Shown here one piece after another: positions 5,502 to 13,370 of a stretch of DNA of 20,404 bases; within the stretch, counting starts at the first letter, position 1; each line of letters begins with the position of its first letter. Both the position numbers and the translations under genes were made by a program. The stretch is taken from NCBI GenBank assembly GCA_002350855.1, contig DEFM01000029.1:1-20404 (forward strand). The letters are read 5' to 3'. The notes beneath the pieces are model-generated. The model made no database searches. It saw nothing but the letters and a program-made list of their open reading frames with translations, and was not told the origin of the DNA. The DNA is from Prevotellaceae bacterium UBA2852. GTDB lineage: Bacteria; Bacteroidota; Bacteroidia; Bacteroidales; Bacteroidaceae.

Positions 5502-6749
5502 ATGGACAACAACATAAACACAAGATCGTTTCAAGGGCGTCAACTCGCAGTGTGGGTAGGCGCTCTTGTCTTAGGAGCAGTGCTGGGATGGCTGAGGATA
5601 GAATGGTTGGGTGGGGTGTTTGACTTCATTGCAATAGCTTACACCCGTCTGTTTCAGTTTATGGCAGTCCCCACTATTGCCCTGGCAGTAATGACGACGT
5701 TGCAGACCCTCTCGCGTAGTAGTGGAGGCGGGCAAAGGACAGAGGGAGTTCTGAGAATTTTCCTACATACTATCACCTGGACTCTCCTGACCACGTTGGC
5801 TGCTGCAGCCGTTGGGCTGGTGCTGTTTAACGTCATACAGCCTGAGAACCTGCCGGTGGAGGCAGTGGCAGGAGCACAAGTGGATGTACCGGGAAACTTG
5901 GAGGAACTCTCTTACTACGACCACATCCTTAGCGTCATCCCCAACAACATTGTGGAGCCGTTTGCTACAGGTAATGTGCTCAGCATCTTGCTTATCAGTA
6001 CCGCTGTTGGACTTGCATTGGCTTTCATGCCACAAAGCGAGAACATACAAGTGGTCATAAAGGGCATTTTCGGACTACAGGAATTGCTCTTCACCCTGAT
6101 TAAGGCTCTCATTTGGGTATTGCCGTTGGGTATAATTGCATTTGCGGCACAGCTTTCGGCGCAGGTGTCGGCTGGAGCAGTAGTGGGGTCGATGGGTAAA
6201 TACGTGGTAGTCATCCTGAGCAGCAATCTCATTCAGTGCTTTATAGTACTTCCTGTCTTTCTTCTGGGAAGGGGACTCAACCCATGGAAAGTGCTCAAAG
6301 CCATGTCGCCAGCTTTGCTTATGGCTCTGTTCACCAAAAGCAGTGCAGCCACCCTGCCGCTCACTATTCAAGCGGCTGAGCTAAGGCTGAAGGCAAAAAC
6401 GCATGTGGCAAGGTTTGTGCTGCCGATTTGCACTACAATAAACATGAACGGCTGTGCTACATTCATACTTGTAACATCTCTCTTCGTAATGCAGAACAAT
6501 GGCGTTCAGCTCGATCTGCCAACCATGCTCCTGTGGCTGGTCATATCCGTTGTCTCTGCTATTGGAAATGCAGGTGTACCCATGGGATGCTACTTCCTCA
6601 CACTATCTCTTATGGCAGGGACTGGTGCTTCTGTCGGCATCATGGGCATTATCCTGCCAGTGTTCACAATTATCGATATGGTGGAGACAGCGGAGAATGT
6701 GTGGTCAGACTCCTGTGTGTGTGCTATCGTCAACAAATCAGTCCGTTAA
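5502..6749 (+). CDS. Divergent dicarboxylate/amino acid:cation symporter (DAACS/SDF family)
   Basis: This is a 415-residue inner-membrane protein with eight or so hydrophobic segments and the two re-entrant loops of the glutamate transporter family: SSAATLPLT (280-288) for hairpin 1 and NAGVPMGCYF (356-365) for hairpin 2. Key sites differ from GltPh and GltP. The NMDGT motif is NMNGC (314-318), losing a sodium-binding Asp. In the last helix, DMVETAENVWSD (392-403) keeps the Asp, Asn and Asp equivalent to GltPh D394, N401 and D405, but the Arg that binds the substrate side-chain carboxylate (R397) is E395. Two Cys follow (SCVC). It is therefore unlikely to move aspartate or C4-dicarboxylates; a cationic or metal-complexed substrate fits better. 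It is in the same unit as the binding protein and overlaps the end of rhaM by four bases. Confidence 0.85.
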   Translation: MDNNINTRSFQGRQLAVWVGALVLGAVLGWLRIEWLGGVFDFIAIAYTRLFQFMAVPTIALAVMTTLQTLSRSSGGGQRTEGVLRIFLHTITWTLLTTLAAAAVGLVLFNVIQPENLPVEAVAGAQVDVPGNLEELSYYDHILSVIPNNIVEPFATGNVLSILLISTAVGLALAFMPQSENIQVVIKGIFGLQELLFTLIKALIWVLPLGIIAFAAQLSAQVSAGAVVGSMGKYVVVILSSNLIQCFIVLPVFLLGRGLNPWKVLKAMSPALLMALFTKSSAATLPLTIQAAELRLKAKTHVARFVLPICTTINMNGCATFILVTSLFVMQNNGVQLDLPTMLLWLVISVVSAIGNAGVPMGCYFLTLSLMAGTGASVGIMGIILPVFTIIDMVETAENVWSDSCVCAIVNKSVR

Positions 6750-7060
6750 TCCAGATGGAATACTTCGCGGAGGGGGACAGTGACGGGTGAGTTGTCGGGA
6801 TTGGTCTCCATGATGTCTGCCATATAAGCCCACCAGCGTTTGGTGATTTCGTCAGCTCCCATGTCCTGACTGCTTTGTTCGCCTTCAATCTCCTGATAGC
6901 CGAAGAGGATGTTGGTGTCGCGGTCCCAGTAGATGCTGTAGTTGCCCACACCTGCTTCCTTAATCTGTTTCTTAAGTTCGGGCCACAGTGCAGCGTGACG
7001 CCTTTCGTATTCTTCCTCAAATCCTGGCTTGAGGAACATCTTAAATGCAAATCTTTTCAT
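6746..7060 (-). CDS. rhaM: L-rhamnose mutarotase
   Basis: RhaM interconverts the alpha and beta anomers of L-rhamnose so that the isomerase can use it. The 104-residue protein matches the E. coli family closely in length and motifs: Y18 and H22 in EEYERRHAALWPEL, NYSIYWD (40-46), KRWWAYM (74-80) and NPDNSPV near the end. No other rhamnose gene (rhaA, rhaB, rhaD, rhaT) is in the window. Its ATG overlaps the stop of the upstream dehydrogenase gene (ATGA), which suggests coupled translation, and its 3' end overlaps the convergent symporter gene by four bases. Confidence 0.93.
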   Translation of the reverse strand: MKRFAFKMFLKPGFEEEYERRHAALWPELKKQIKEAGVGNYSIYWDRDTNILFGYQEIEGEQSSQDMGADEITKRWWAYMADIMETNPDNSPVTVPLREVFHLD

Positions 7061-8088
7061 CTTTGTGAAGTGTGAAGTGTTTGTTGTGAAGTGATAGAAC
7101 TCAAAAACTTACTTCCCCATCTATACACCTTTTCTATGTTGGGGCAGGGGATGTTATGCTCTTTGGCGAGTTTGTATATGTGATGGAGTCCGTAGGGAAA
7201 ATCTTCGGTGAAGTATCGGCTGGTGAAGTCTATTGTCCATCCGTCTGCGGTCTGCTTCATAGGCGATGTAATGCCCTTGAAGGCAGTGATTGACCTTATC
7301 TTGCGGGTAAGCGAAGCGGCATCGGTGCTTTCGTAGTAGTCAAGCAGAGTAGGGATGCTGTGGATATTTAGTTTGTCGAGCAGATGGAAGAATTCCTTGT
7401 CCATGGCTATGAGCAGGGTTGAGGCTTCGTCGGTCCATTCTTCGTAGAAGAGGATGTTGTGGTCGAAGACTTCTTGCTCTTTCCCGCAGAACATGGTGTA
7501 GAGGCGTCCTGTATGGAGGATGGGGTTGGAGTTCGTAAGTGCAGCCTCGTAGAAAGAATGGAGCAGGGTGGATGGTGTGTGGAATAGCTCTGACAATGTT
7601 TCTGCAAATGATTCTGCATTGTCCACATTTTCTACTGCGACTGCAAGACTTGATTTATAACCCAGCAGTCGTGCGCTATGTCCGTATTCAGCCACTCTCG
7701 CTATGAACGGAACCCGCTGGAATCCGAACAGACGTGCATCAGTGCCGAGTATGTCGTGGGCAAAGAAGAAGAATCCTGTGCTGGAAACGACGCTGCCTAC
7801 AATGGTGTTGCCAATATAGGGTTGAATGTCACGGAGTGTCTTCTCAATCAGGAATCCTGGCAGGCAGAGCAGGATGATGTCCTGTGCTACGGCAACCTCC
7901 CTGGCATCGCTGGATATGCGGTTGATGTGACCGACATACTCCTTGCTATTCAAATCCGTGACAGTGACGGCATTGCCCCACGAGTCAGGATGTCCGGTCA
8001 GAATGTTTAACCGTACATCCGTCTGTGATGCCAATACTCCGGCACACACATGTCCCAGGCTACCGCCTCCGCAAATACAGATATTCAT
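7057..8088 (-). CDS. NAD/NADP octopine/nopaline dehydrogenase family protein
   Basis: The 343-residue protein starts with a dinucleotide-binding fold (MNICICGGGSLGHVCAGVLA, glycines at 7-9 and 12) and has the opine dehydrogenase signature ALTNSNPILHTGRL (183-196), where N186, N188 and H192 sit where the family keeps catalytic and substrate residues. Members reductively join an amino acid to a keto acid, or reduce related compounds. The gene follows the nucleotidyltransferase-aminotransferase fusion on the same strand and is coupled to rhaM, so the three likely form one unit. The last dozen residues (ITSQQTLHTSQR) are encoded by a simple repeat (ACTTCACA-type) that recurs upstream of the fusion gene, so the tail is probably not part of the fold. 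The exact substrate is unknown. Confidence 0.75.
   Translation of the reverse strand: MNICICGGGSLGHVCAGVLASQTDVRLNILTGHPDSWGNAVTVTDLNSKEYVGHINRISSDAREVAVAQDIILLCLPGFLIEKTLRDIQPYIGNTIVGSVVSSTGFFFFAHDILGTDARLFGFQRVPFIARVAEYGHSARLLGYKSSLAVAVENVDNAESFAETLSELFHTPSTLLHSFYEAALTNSNPILHTGRLYTMFCGKEQEVFDHNILFYEEWTDEASTLLIAMDKEFFHLLDKLNIHSIPTLLDYYESTDAASLTRKIRSITAFKGITSPMKQTADGWTIDFTSRYFTEDFPYGLHHIYKLAKEHNIPCPNIEKVYRWGSKFLSSITSQQTLHTSQR
7063..7095. repeat. Short repeat tract in front of rhaM
   Basis: The 33 bases match 10033-10065 at 31 positions and contain GTGAAGTGTGAAGTG, itself a repeated 7-mer. The tract is two bases upstream of the rhaM start on the minus strand and codes for the tail of the dehydrogenase. 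Confidence 0.7.
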
Positions 8089-8096
8089 TATAATAA

Positions 8097-8230
8097 GAGC
8101 CTCAACCCATCCCCCTCCGATAGAGGGAGAGTTCGGACATCAAGAGGTTTATGAATTTTTTAGATTATAAATTACAAATTATGAAGTCCCCTCTAACTCA
8201 CCTCCATTACGGGAGGGGTTGAGGGTGGGT
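8097..8230. repeat. Diverged copy of the MITE-like element
   Basis: The ends carry the perfect inverted repeat CCTCAACCC (8100-8108) / GGGTTGAGG (8216-8224), and each end contains a CCCCCTCC... or CCTCC-ATTAC-GGGAGG hairpin. The word GACATCAAG (8136-8144) is shared with the other copies (1172-1180). The centre is AT-rich and shorter. It fills the gap between the dehydrogenase and the fusion gene and overlaps the last codons of the fusion. Confidence 0.5.
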
Positions 8231-10027
8231 CATTGCTGAAATGAGTTGTGCATTGTCCTCGTGGCTGCGAACGGAGATGCGCATGTATTGTTTACCGTCG
8301 AGACCTTGCTTTTCGGAGCAGTCGCGCAGGAGGATATTGTGCTGCTGCAGCATCTTTACAACGAGTTCGCGTGCTGTGAACGGAGGCAGGACTTCGCAGA
8401 GGAAGTAGTTTGCCTGTGAAGGCATGACGCGCAGGAAGGGGATTGTGCGTAACTTGCGTTCGAAGTCTTCGCGTTCGGCAATGAACTGTTCGCAGGCACG
8501 GTGGTAGTCCTTCTCGTATTTGGTGTAGATCTGCATGAAGTACTCCGCAAAGGAGTTGATGTTCCAGATGCTCACCATCTGTTTCATTTTTGCGATGATT
8601 TCGGTGTCGGCACTGCAGAGGATTCCGAGACGTATGCCCGGCACTCCGTAGCTCTTGGAGATGCTTTTCAGAACCACCATCTGCGGATAGGCTTCGAGAA
8701 TGTCGTCGCTCAGAAGTGAATTCTGCTCATAGCCTATGCTGAAATCCACGAAACTCTCATCCACAATCAGTCGTGTGCCTTGTTGCTGGCACCATGCAGC
8801 CAATTTCAGCACATCGTCCACAGGGATGAAGTTGCCTGAAGGGTTGTCTGGATTGATGAGCATGAGGTTGTCGGCATGGTTCTTCCCGAAGAAATTCATG
8901 AGGTCCTGAGCGGTGTAGCGGAAGTCAGGGTTGGAAGGGATGAAGGTGACGAGCGAGGACTTGTCGCGACGGTTGGGATATTCCTCGAACATCGGTCGTG
9001 TGATGCCTAATGTGCCTGGCAGGAACTCCATGAGTGCCTTGATAAGTTCGGCGGCACCATTGCCCGGAATAATATGCTCTTCGCGTATTCCCCAGCATTT
9101 GCTGGCAATCAGCGAATTGATCTTCATGCCAGAGGGATAGCTGGAGATGAGTGTGCGGAAATATGCCTCCATCTCGTCGATGATGCGGGAGGAATTGAAG
9201 AACGGATTGACCAGATAGCAGAAGTCCAGCATCTGTGGGAAACGCCAGAATCCGCCGAAGCGTCCGTAATACTTGTTGATTACGTCTTTGTCCTCAGCAA
9301 AGAGTGCTTCTGCAATGTCAAGATCCTGTTTGTCGTCAATCTCGTACCATCGTTTGTTGCCTATAGGCAGTGCCTTGAGTTCCTGGCTGTTGAGGAACGA
9401 GATGACACGAAGCACATTTTCGTAGTACTCGTTGTTGCCCACAGCCTTGGTGTATGCGTCGAGGAAGGGAACATACTTGTGCTTCAGAAACTCACGGCTG
9501 AACTTATATATGTTCAGTGTCTTGTAGTAAACGTCAGTCTCGTCGAAACGGAAAGCTGCTTTGGTGATGAAATTGACTATATTGTTGTCGTTGTCGATGC
9601 GCACCATGGTTCCGTCCATCCAGCTCTCATACTTAGCCACAAGTGCGAGGTTGGGGTAGGGGTTGTCAACCAGCTGTTGCAGTATGCCGTCCTCGCAAAT
9701 TAGGTCGCTCTCAATGAGAAGTGTATCGTCTTCCTGCAGTTGAGGCTTTGCGAGTGCGAGAGAATAGATGTTGTTGGTCTTGTCGAAAATAGGGTTTTCA
9801 ACATATTCTATCTGCAGCCCATATTGCTCGGAACCGAGATGTTCCTTTAGTTTTTGACCTTGGTAGCCTATAACAATCACCACTCTCTTAAGCTGTAATG
9901 TAGAAAGTTGACGCATCATTCTGTCAATGAGTGGAGTCCCATTGACAGGAACCATGCATTTGGTATTGTTCTTGGTGTATTCACCAAGTCGCTTACCCAT
10001 TCCTGCTGCCAGAATAATTGCTTGCAT
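8207..10027 (-). CDS. Fusion of a sugar-phosphate/choline-phosphate-type nucleotidyltransferase and a HisC-like aminotransferase
   Basis: Residues 1-245 form a LicC/GlmU-like nucleotidyltransferase: LAAGMGKRLGEYT (6-18), K23 in NNTKCMVPV, the ESDLI metal site (106-110) and WYEIDD (227-232). Residues 265-600 form a class I/II PLP enzyme close to histidinol-phosphate aminotransferase and threonine-phosphate decarboxylase: GNGAAELI (322-329), NPDNPSGN (392-399), DESF (423-426) and SISKSYG (455-461) with the PLP lysine K458, then R466. The pairing suggests making an amino compound and activating it as a CDP or similar derivative for a capsule, lipid or glycan. PntC-type proteins (CTP:2-aminoethylphosphonate cytidylyltransferase with a transaminase) are an analogous arrangement, but no phosphonate gene is seen here. 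The final residues THPQPLP come from the adjacent repeat element, which also supplies the stop. Confidence 0.8.
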   Translation of the reverse strand: MQAIILAAGMGKRLGEYTKNNTKCMVPVNGTPLIDRMMRQLSTLQLKRVVIVIGYQGQKLKEHLGSEQYGLQIEYVENPIFDKTNNIYSLALAKPQLQEDDTLLIESDLICEDGILQQLVDNPYPNLALVAKYESWMDGTMVRIDNDNNIVNFITKAAFRFDETDVYYKTLNIYKFSREFLKHKYVPFLDAYTKAVGNNEYYENVLRVISFLNSQELKALPIGNKRWYEIDDKQDLDIAEALFAEDKDVINKYYGRFGGFWRFPQMLDFCYLVNPFFNSSRIIDEMEAYFRTLISSYPSGMKINSLIASKCWGIREEHIIPGNGAAELIKALMEFLPGTLGITRPMFEEYPNRRDKSSLVTFIPSNPDFRYTAQDLMNFFGKNHADNLMLINPDNPSGNFIPVDDVLKLAAWCQQQGTRLIVDESFVDFSIGYEQNSLLSDDILEAYPQMVVLKSISKSYGVPGIRLGILCSADTEIIAKMKQMVSIWNINSFAEYFMQIYTKYEKDYHRACEQFIAEREDFERKLRTIPFLRVMPSQANYFLCEVLPPFTARELVVKMLQQHNILLRDCSEKQGLDGKQYMRISVRSHEDNAQLISAMTHPQPLP

Positions 10028-10032
10028 ATTAT

Positions 10033-10065
10033 TTGTGAAGTGTGAAGTGTTGGTTGTTAAGTGAT
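10033..10065. repeat. Short repeat tract in front of the fusion gene
   Basis: This tract is nearly identical (31 of 33) to 7063-7095, and lies five bases before the fusion gene's ATG. It sits in the 5' leader between the promoter at 10107-10114 and the start codon. Confidence 0.7.
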
Positions 10066-10106
10066 TGTACCAGACAAATCAGAATGAGGAATTTTTATAT
10101 CAGTTA

Positions 10107-10114
10107 CAAAGATA
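10107..10114 (-). promoter_or_regulatory. Promoter -7 element of the fusion gene
   Basis: The minus strand reads TATCTTTG, matching TAnnTTTG. Transcription from about 10100 would give a leader of about 70 bases before ATG 10027. A TTG on the minus strand (10137-10139) is 22 bases upstream, slightly far for a -33 element. It marks the fusion-dehydrogenase-rhaM group as a unit separate from the MATE gene. Confidence 0.5.
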
Positions 10115-10125
10115 TATTATTTTTT

Positions 10126-11466
10126 TCAATTATCAGCAATATGGGTAGTGGTTTTTCTGAATTGCAGGAAAAAGACCAGTCCCGCGAAAGAGAGTCCGAA
10201 GGGGAATCCCCACCATATTCCTGCTGCCTTGACGTCAAGCGTAAAGGCAAGGAGATAGCTGAGTGGTAGCGAAATGACCCAGTATGCGACAATCGCTCCC
10301 CATACCAGCGGCTTGACTCGTTCGATGGCTCTCAGGGAGTTGGCGAATACAATCTGTGCGCAGTCGCCGAACTGGTAGAACACGAACGGCAGCATAAGCA
10401 TGGCTACCACTTCCACAACCTCAGCACTGGTTGTGAAGCAGAAGGCAAGCGGTATTCGCAACATATAGATTGCAGCCGTGAGTAAAGCTCCAACTGCCAA
10501 GGTCATTGCGTAGGCTGCGTAGGCAGTTCGTTTGACTTCCGCCCAATCTTCCTTTCCCCTGAAGTGGCTGATGCGAATGGCTGCAGCAGCTCCGATGCCA
10601 TAGTAAACCATAAAGCAGAGGGATGCAATGGTTCCCATCACCTGATGTGCTGCAAGTGCGGTAGCACCAAGCCATCCCATCATGATGGCTGCTATATTGA
10701 ATGCAGACGCCTCCATTGCCAGTTGCAGTCCTATGGGCACTCCTTTGCGGGCAATGTGAAGCATGCCTCTATTGGTAAGAGCTTCGGATGGTGCAGCATG
10801 GTAAATGTGGTAATGGCGGCTGGCACGAATGGTTATAGCCATCGCAACCATCATCGCTATTCTTGAGATAAGTGTTGCATAGCCAGCGCCGGCAAGTCCG
10901 AAGGAGGGGATGGACAAAGGAGTGCAGCCATAGATTAGCAGTGCATTGCCTCCTATGTTGAGCGCATTGCCCATGAGCAGAATCCACATGGGTGATTTTG
11001 TGTCGCCCACGCCGTCGCAAAACTGTTTCATGGCGTTGAATGCTGACATGAACGGTAGCGACAGCAATAATATTATAAAATATGTGCGGATGAGCGGCAA
11101 CAGTTGTGTGGGCTGGTTCAGATAGTCTAGTGAGCTGTAAAGTCCGAACATCAGCAGCATGACTCCGCCGCAGATGACGAGATTGACTATGATGCTTTCA
11201 CGCAGGGAACGATAGGCTGCACCCAGTCTGCCTTGCCCGAAGAATCGTCCTACAACGGGTGTTGTGCTGTAGGAAACTCCAAGAAGGAAGAATATCGCGA
11301 GATTGAACACGTTGTTGACAAATCCCGATGCCGATAACTCATCGGTGCCGTATTGTCCCACCATGATGGTGTCGGCAAACGACTGTGCTATGGCGCCCAG
11401 TTGCCCTAACACAATCGGTATGCCCAGCAGCGTCAGTGCCTTGGCGTGCTCGCGATAACTCGTCAT
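10126..11466 (-). CDS. MATE family multidrug/Na+ (or H+) antiporter
   Basis: The 446-residue protein is hydrophobic throughout with about twelve membrane helices. Its first helix region (LTLLGIPIVLGQLGAIAQSFADTIMVGQYGTDELSA in pieces: GIPIVLGQL, DTIMVGQYG) is the classic NorM/MATE start, and the second half repeats it (KGVPIGLQLAMEASAF, LAAHQVMGTIASLCFM). MATE proteins expel cationic drugs and metabolites using a Na+ or H+ gradient; the substrate cannot be read here. Its ATG overlaps the serB stop by one base (TAATG), so translation is coupled to serB, a pairing without obvious functional logic. Confidence 0.93.
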   Translation of the reverse strand: MTSYREHAKALTLLGIPIVLGQLGAIAQSFADTIMVGQYGTDELSASGFVNNVFNLAIFFLLGVSYSTTPVVGRFFGQGRLGAAYRSLRESIIVNLVICGGVMLLMFGLYSSLDYLNQPTQLLPLIRTYFIILLLSLPFMSAFNAMKQFCDGVGDTKSPMWILLMGNALNIGGNALLIYGCTPLSIPSFGLAGAGYATLISRIAMMVAMAITIRASRHYHIYHAAPSEALTNRGMLHIARKGVPIGLQLAMEASAFNIAAIMMGWLGATALAAHQVMGTIASLCFMVYYGIGAAAAIRISHFRGKEDWAEVKRTAYAAYAMTLAVGALLTAAIYMLRIPLAFCFTTSAEVVEVVAMLMLPFVFYQFGDCAQIVFANSLRAIERVKPLVWGAIVAYWVISLPLSYLLAFTLDVKAAGIWWGFPFGLSFAGLVFFLQFRKTTTHIADN

Positions 11467-12689
11467 TATCCCTGTGCCTTTTCGTTAAGATAGGAATCCT
11501 TGAATCCCAGGAAATAGAGCACACCGTCGAGTCCGATGGTGTTGATGCTCTGTTCGGCATTTGCCACGACTCGCGGTTTGGCATGGAAGGCAATACCCAG
11601 TCCTGCCTCAGAGAGCATAGGCAGGTCGTTCGCTCCATCACCTACAGCGATGGTCTGTGCTATATCAACCTTTTCCACCTGGGCAATCAGGCGAAGCAGT
11701 TCTGCCTTGCGCTTACCATCAACAATCTCACCTACGTAGTTGCCGGTGAGTTTGCCGTTGGCATCAATCTCCAGTTCGTTGGCATAGACGAAATCAATGC
11801 CCCATCGCTTCTGCAGAAATTCTCCGAAATAGGTGAATCCACCGGAGAGAATCGCAATCTTCATTCCATACTTCTTCAGCACGTACATCAAGCGGTCAGC
11901 ACCCTCCGTGATTGGCAGGTTCTCTGCTATCTCTCGCATGACGCTCTCGTCGAGGCCTTTCAGCAAGGCAACACGCTCCTTGAAGCTCTCGCGGAAATCA
12001 ATCTCACCGCGCATGGCACGTTCGGTTATTGCCTTGACCTTGTCGCCCACTCCTGCACGCATGGCGAGTTCGTCAATCACCTCCGTCTGAATCAGGGTTG
12101 AGTCCATATCGAAGCAGATGAGGCGTCGCATACGACGGAACATATTGTCTTCCTGCAGCGAGAAGTCCATCTCGCTGTTGCTGCTCAGGTGCATCAGTTC
12201 GGCTTGCATGGATTTGCGGTCGCGAGGGGTGCCACGGACGGAGAATTCTATACAAGCTCGTACATTCTTCTTTGGGTTGAGCATGGACTGGCGACCGGTC
12301 AGACGACGAATGGAGTCGATGTTCAGACCTTGCTCTGCAATCACCTTCGTCGCTGCCTGGATTTGTGCTGCCGACAGATGGCGGCCGAGCAGAGTGAGGA
12401 TATAGCGGTTCTTGCCTTGACGGCTCACCCATGCCTCGTACTCTTCGTCTGTGACTGGCGCAAAACCGATGTTCACTCCGAGTTCGCTTGCCTTGAACAG
12501 CAGTTCCTTCATCACCTGACCCGAATGGCGGTCGTCAATGCGGATGAGAATACCCAAGGAAAGGGTTGAGTGGATGTCGGCCTGACCAATATCGAGAATC
12601 TGCGCATCATGTTGTGCAAGAATTTCCATGATGCTGGCTGTAAGCCCGGGACGGTCCTGACCAGTAATGCGAATAAGTATCTGTTCCAT
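11466..12689 (-). CDS. serB: Phosphoserine phosphatase with N-terminal ACT domains
   Basis: SerB removes phosphate from O-phospho-L-serine, the last step of serine synthesis. The 407-residue protein has an N-terminal regulatory half with two ACT-like domains (about 1-80 and 95-175; RITGQDRPGLTASI is typical) and a HAD phosphatase half: FDMDSTLI (193-200) with nucleophile D194 and acid D196, SGGF (282-285), the K of GKRKAE (325-330) and GDGANDLPM (350-358). The long two-ACT form is usual in Bacteroidetes and suggests feedback control by serine. It follows ruvA by 21 bases. Confidence 0.96.
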   Translation of the reverse strand: MEQILIRITGQDRPGLTASIMEILAQHDAQILDIGQADIHSTLSLGILIRIDDRHSGQVMKELLFKASELGVNIGFAPVTDEEYEAWVSRQGKNRYILTLLGRHLSAAQIQAATKVIAEQGLNIDSIRRLTGRQSMLNPKKNVRACIEFSVRGTPRDRKSMQAELMHLSSNSEMDFSLQEDNMFRRMRRLICFDMDSTLIQTEVIDELAMRAGVGDKVKAITERAMRGEIDFRESFKERVALLKGLDESVMREIAENLPITEGADRLMYVLKKYGMKIAILSGGFTYFGEFLQKRWGIDFVYANELEIDANGKLTGNYVGEIVDGKRKAELLRLIAQVEKVDIAQTIAVGDGANDLPMLSEAGLGIAFHAKPRVVANAEQSINTIGLDGVLYFLGFKDSYLNEKAQG

Positions 12690-12710
12690 AGTATTTGAGT
12701 TTTTAAGTTT

Positions 12711-13313
12711 CTAAAGCATTTTGAAAGCCATTTTGATGACACGTTCCACTGTGGCGTCGGGTTCTTCCTTGAGGATGGCACGAACAACCTTGGTGACAGG
12801 TGCAGGAGGATAGCCAAGTGCTCGAAGAGCGTCGATGGCATCGTCGTGAACTTGCTTGTTGAGTGCAGGTTCGTTGGCATCGGACGAAGTAGCGGCAGTA
12901 GGAGTGATACCCAGTGTTGCTACCTTGTCATGCAGCTCAACGATGATGCGCTGTGCCGTCTTCGCACCCAGTCCCTTTACTGTCTTCAGCATTTTGTCGT
13001 TGCCCTGCATGATGATGTCGCAGAGTTCGGCAGGAGAATAGGCGGAGAGAATAGTACGGGCAGTATTACCGCCAATGCCGCTGACGGAAATCAGTTGCAG
13101 GAAGAGCTGGCGTTCCTGTTGGGTGGCAAAACCGAACAGCACCCATGCGTCTTCGCGGATGTTCTCATAGACATAGAGTCTTGCCTCGCTCTTTCCTTGC
13201 AAAGCGGAGTAGGTATTGAGAGATATGTTGAGCAGATAGCCGACTCCGTGACATTCTATTGTCACTTCAGCGGGAGTGAGTTCATCGATAATACCTTTTA
13301 CGTAGTTGATCAT
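12711..13313 (-). CDS. ruvA: Holliday junction branch migration protein RuvA
   Basis: RuvA binds four-way DNA junctions as a tetramer and loads the RuvB motor. The 200-residue protein has the N-terminal OB fold ([29 protein letters not shown]), the two helix-hairpin-helix motifs ([15 protein letters not shown] and [16 protein letters not shown]) and the C-terminal domain III that contacts RuvB ([12 protein letters not shown] onward). Length is normal. ruvB is not in the window, as is common where ruvA and ruvB are unlinked. Confidence 0.97.
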   Translation of the reverse strand: MINYVKGIIDELTPAEVTIECHGVGYLLNISLNTYSALQGKSEARLYVYENIREDAWVLFGFATQQERQLFLQLISVSGIGGNTARTILSAYSPAELCDIIMQGNDKMLKTVKGLGAKTAQRIIVELHDKVATLGITPTAATSSDANEPALNKQVHDDAIDALRALGYPPAPVTKVVRAILKEEPDATVERVIKMAFKML

Positions 13314-13316
13314 TAT

Positions 13317-13370
13317 ATATTGGAGTTATGAAGTTATGAAGTTAAGATGAATGAATGATTGAAGTTATGA
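13317..13370. repeat. GAAGTTATGA-type simple repeat tract between the ABC exporter and ruvA
   Basis: The tract contains repeated GAAGTTATGA/GAAGTTAAGA words and ends in the C-terminal codons of the ABC gene. The 14-mer GGAGTTATGAAGTT (13322-13335) appears as its reverse complement at 19121-19134 upstream of the DJ-1 gene. It lies just before the ruvA start on the minus strand. Confidence 0.5.

Noticed and set aside
9074..9703. 209-codon open frame opposite the fusion gene
   Set aside because: It lies fully inside the conserved nucleotidyltransferase-aminotransferase coding region, and its composition is that of a reverse-frame shadow.
8207..10027. Phosphonate (PntC-type) cytidylyltransferase as a firm call
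   Set aside because: The aminotransferase half looks HisC-like (class I/II), and no PEP mutase or phosphonopyruvate decarboxylase gene is in view.
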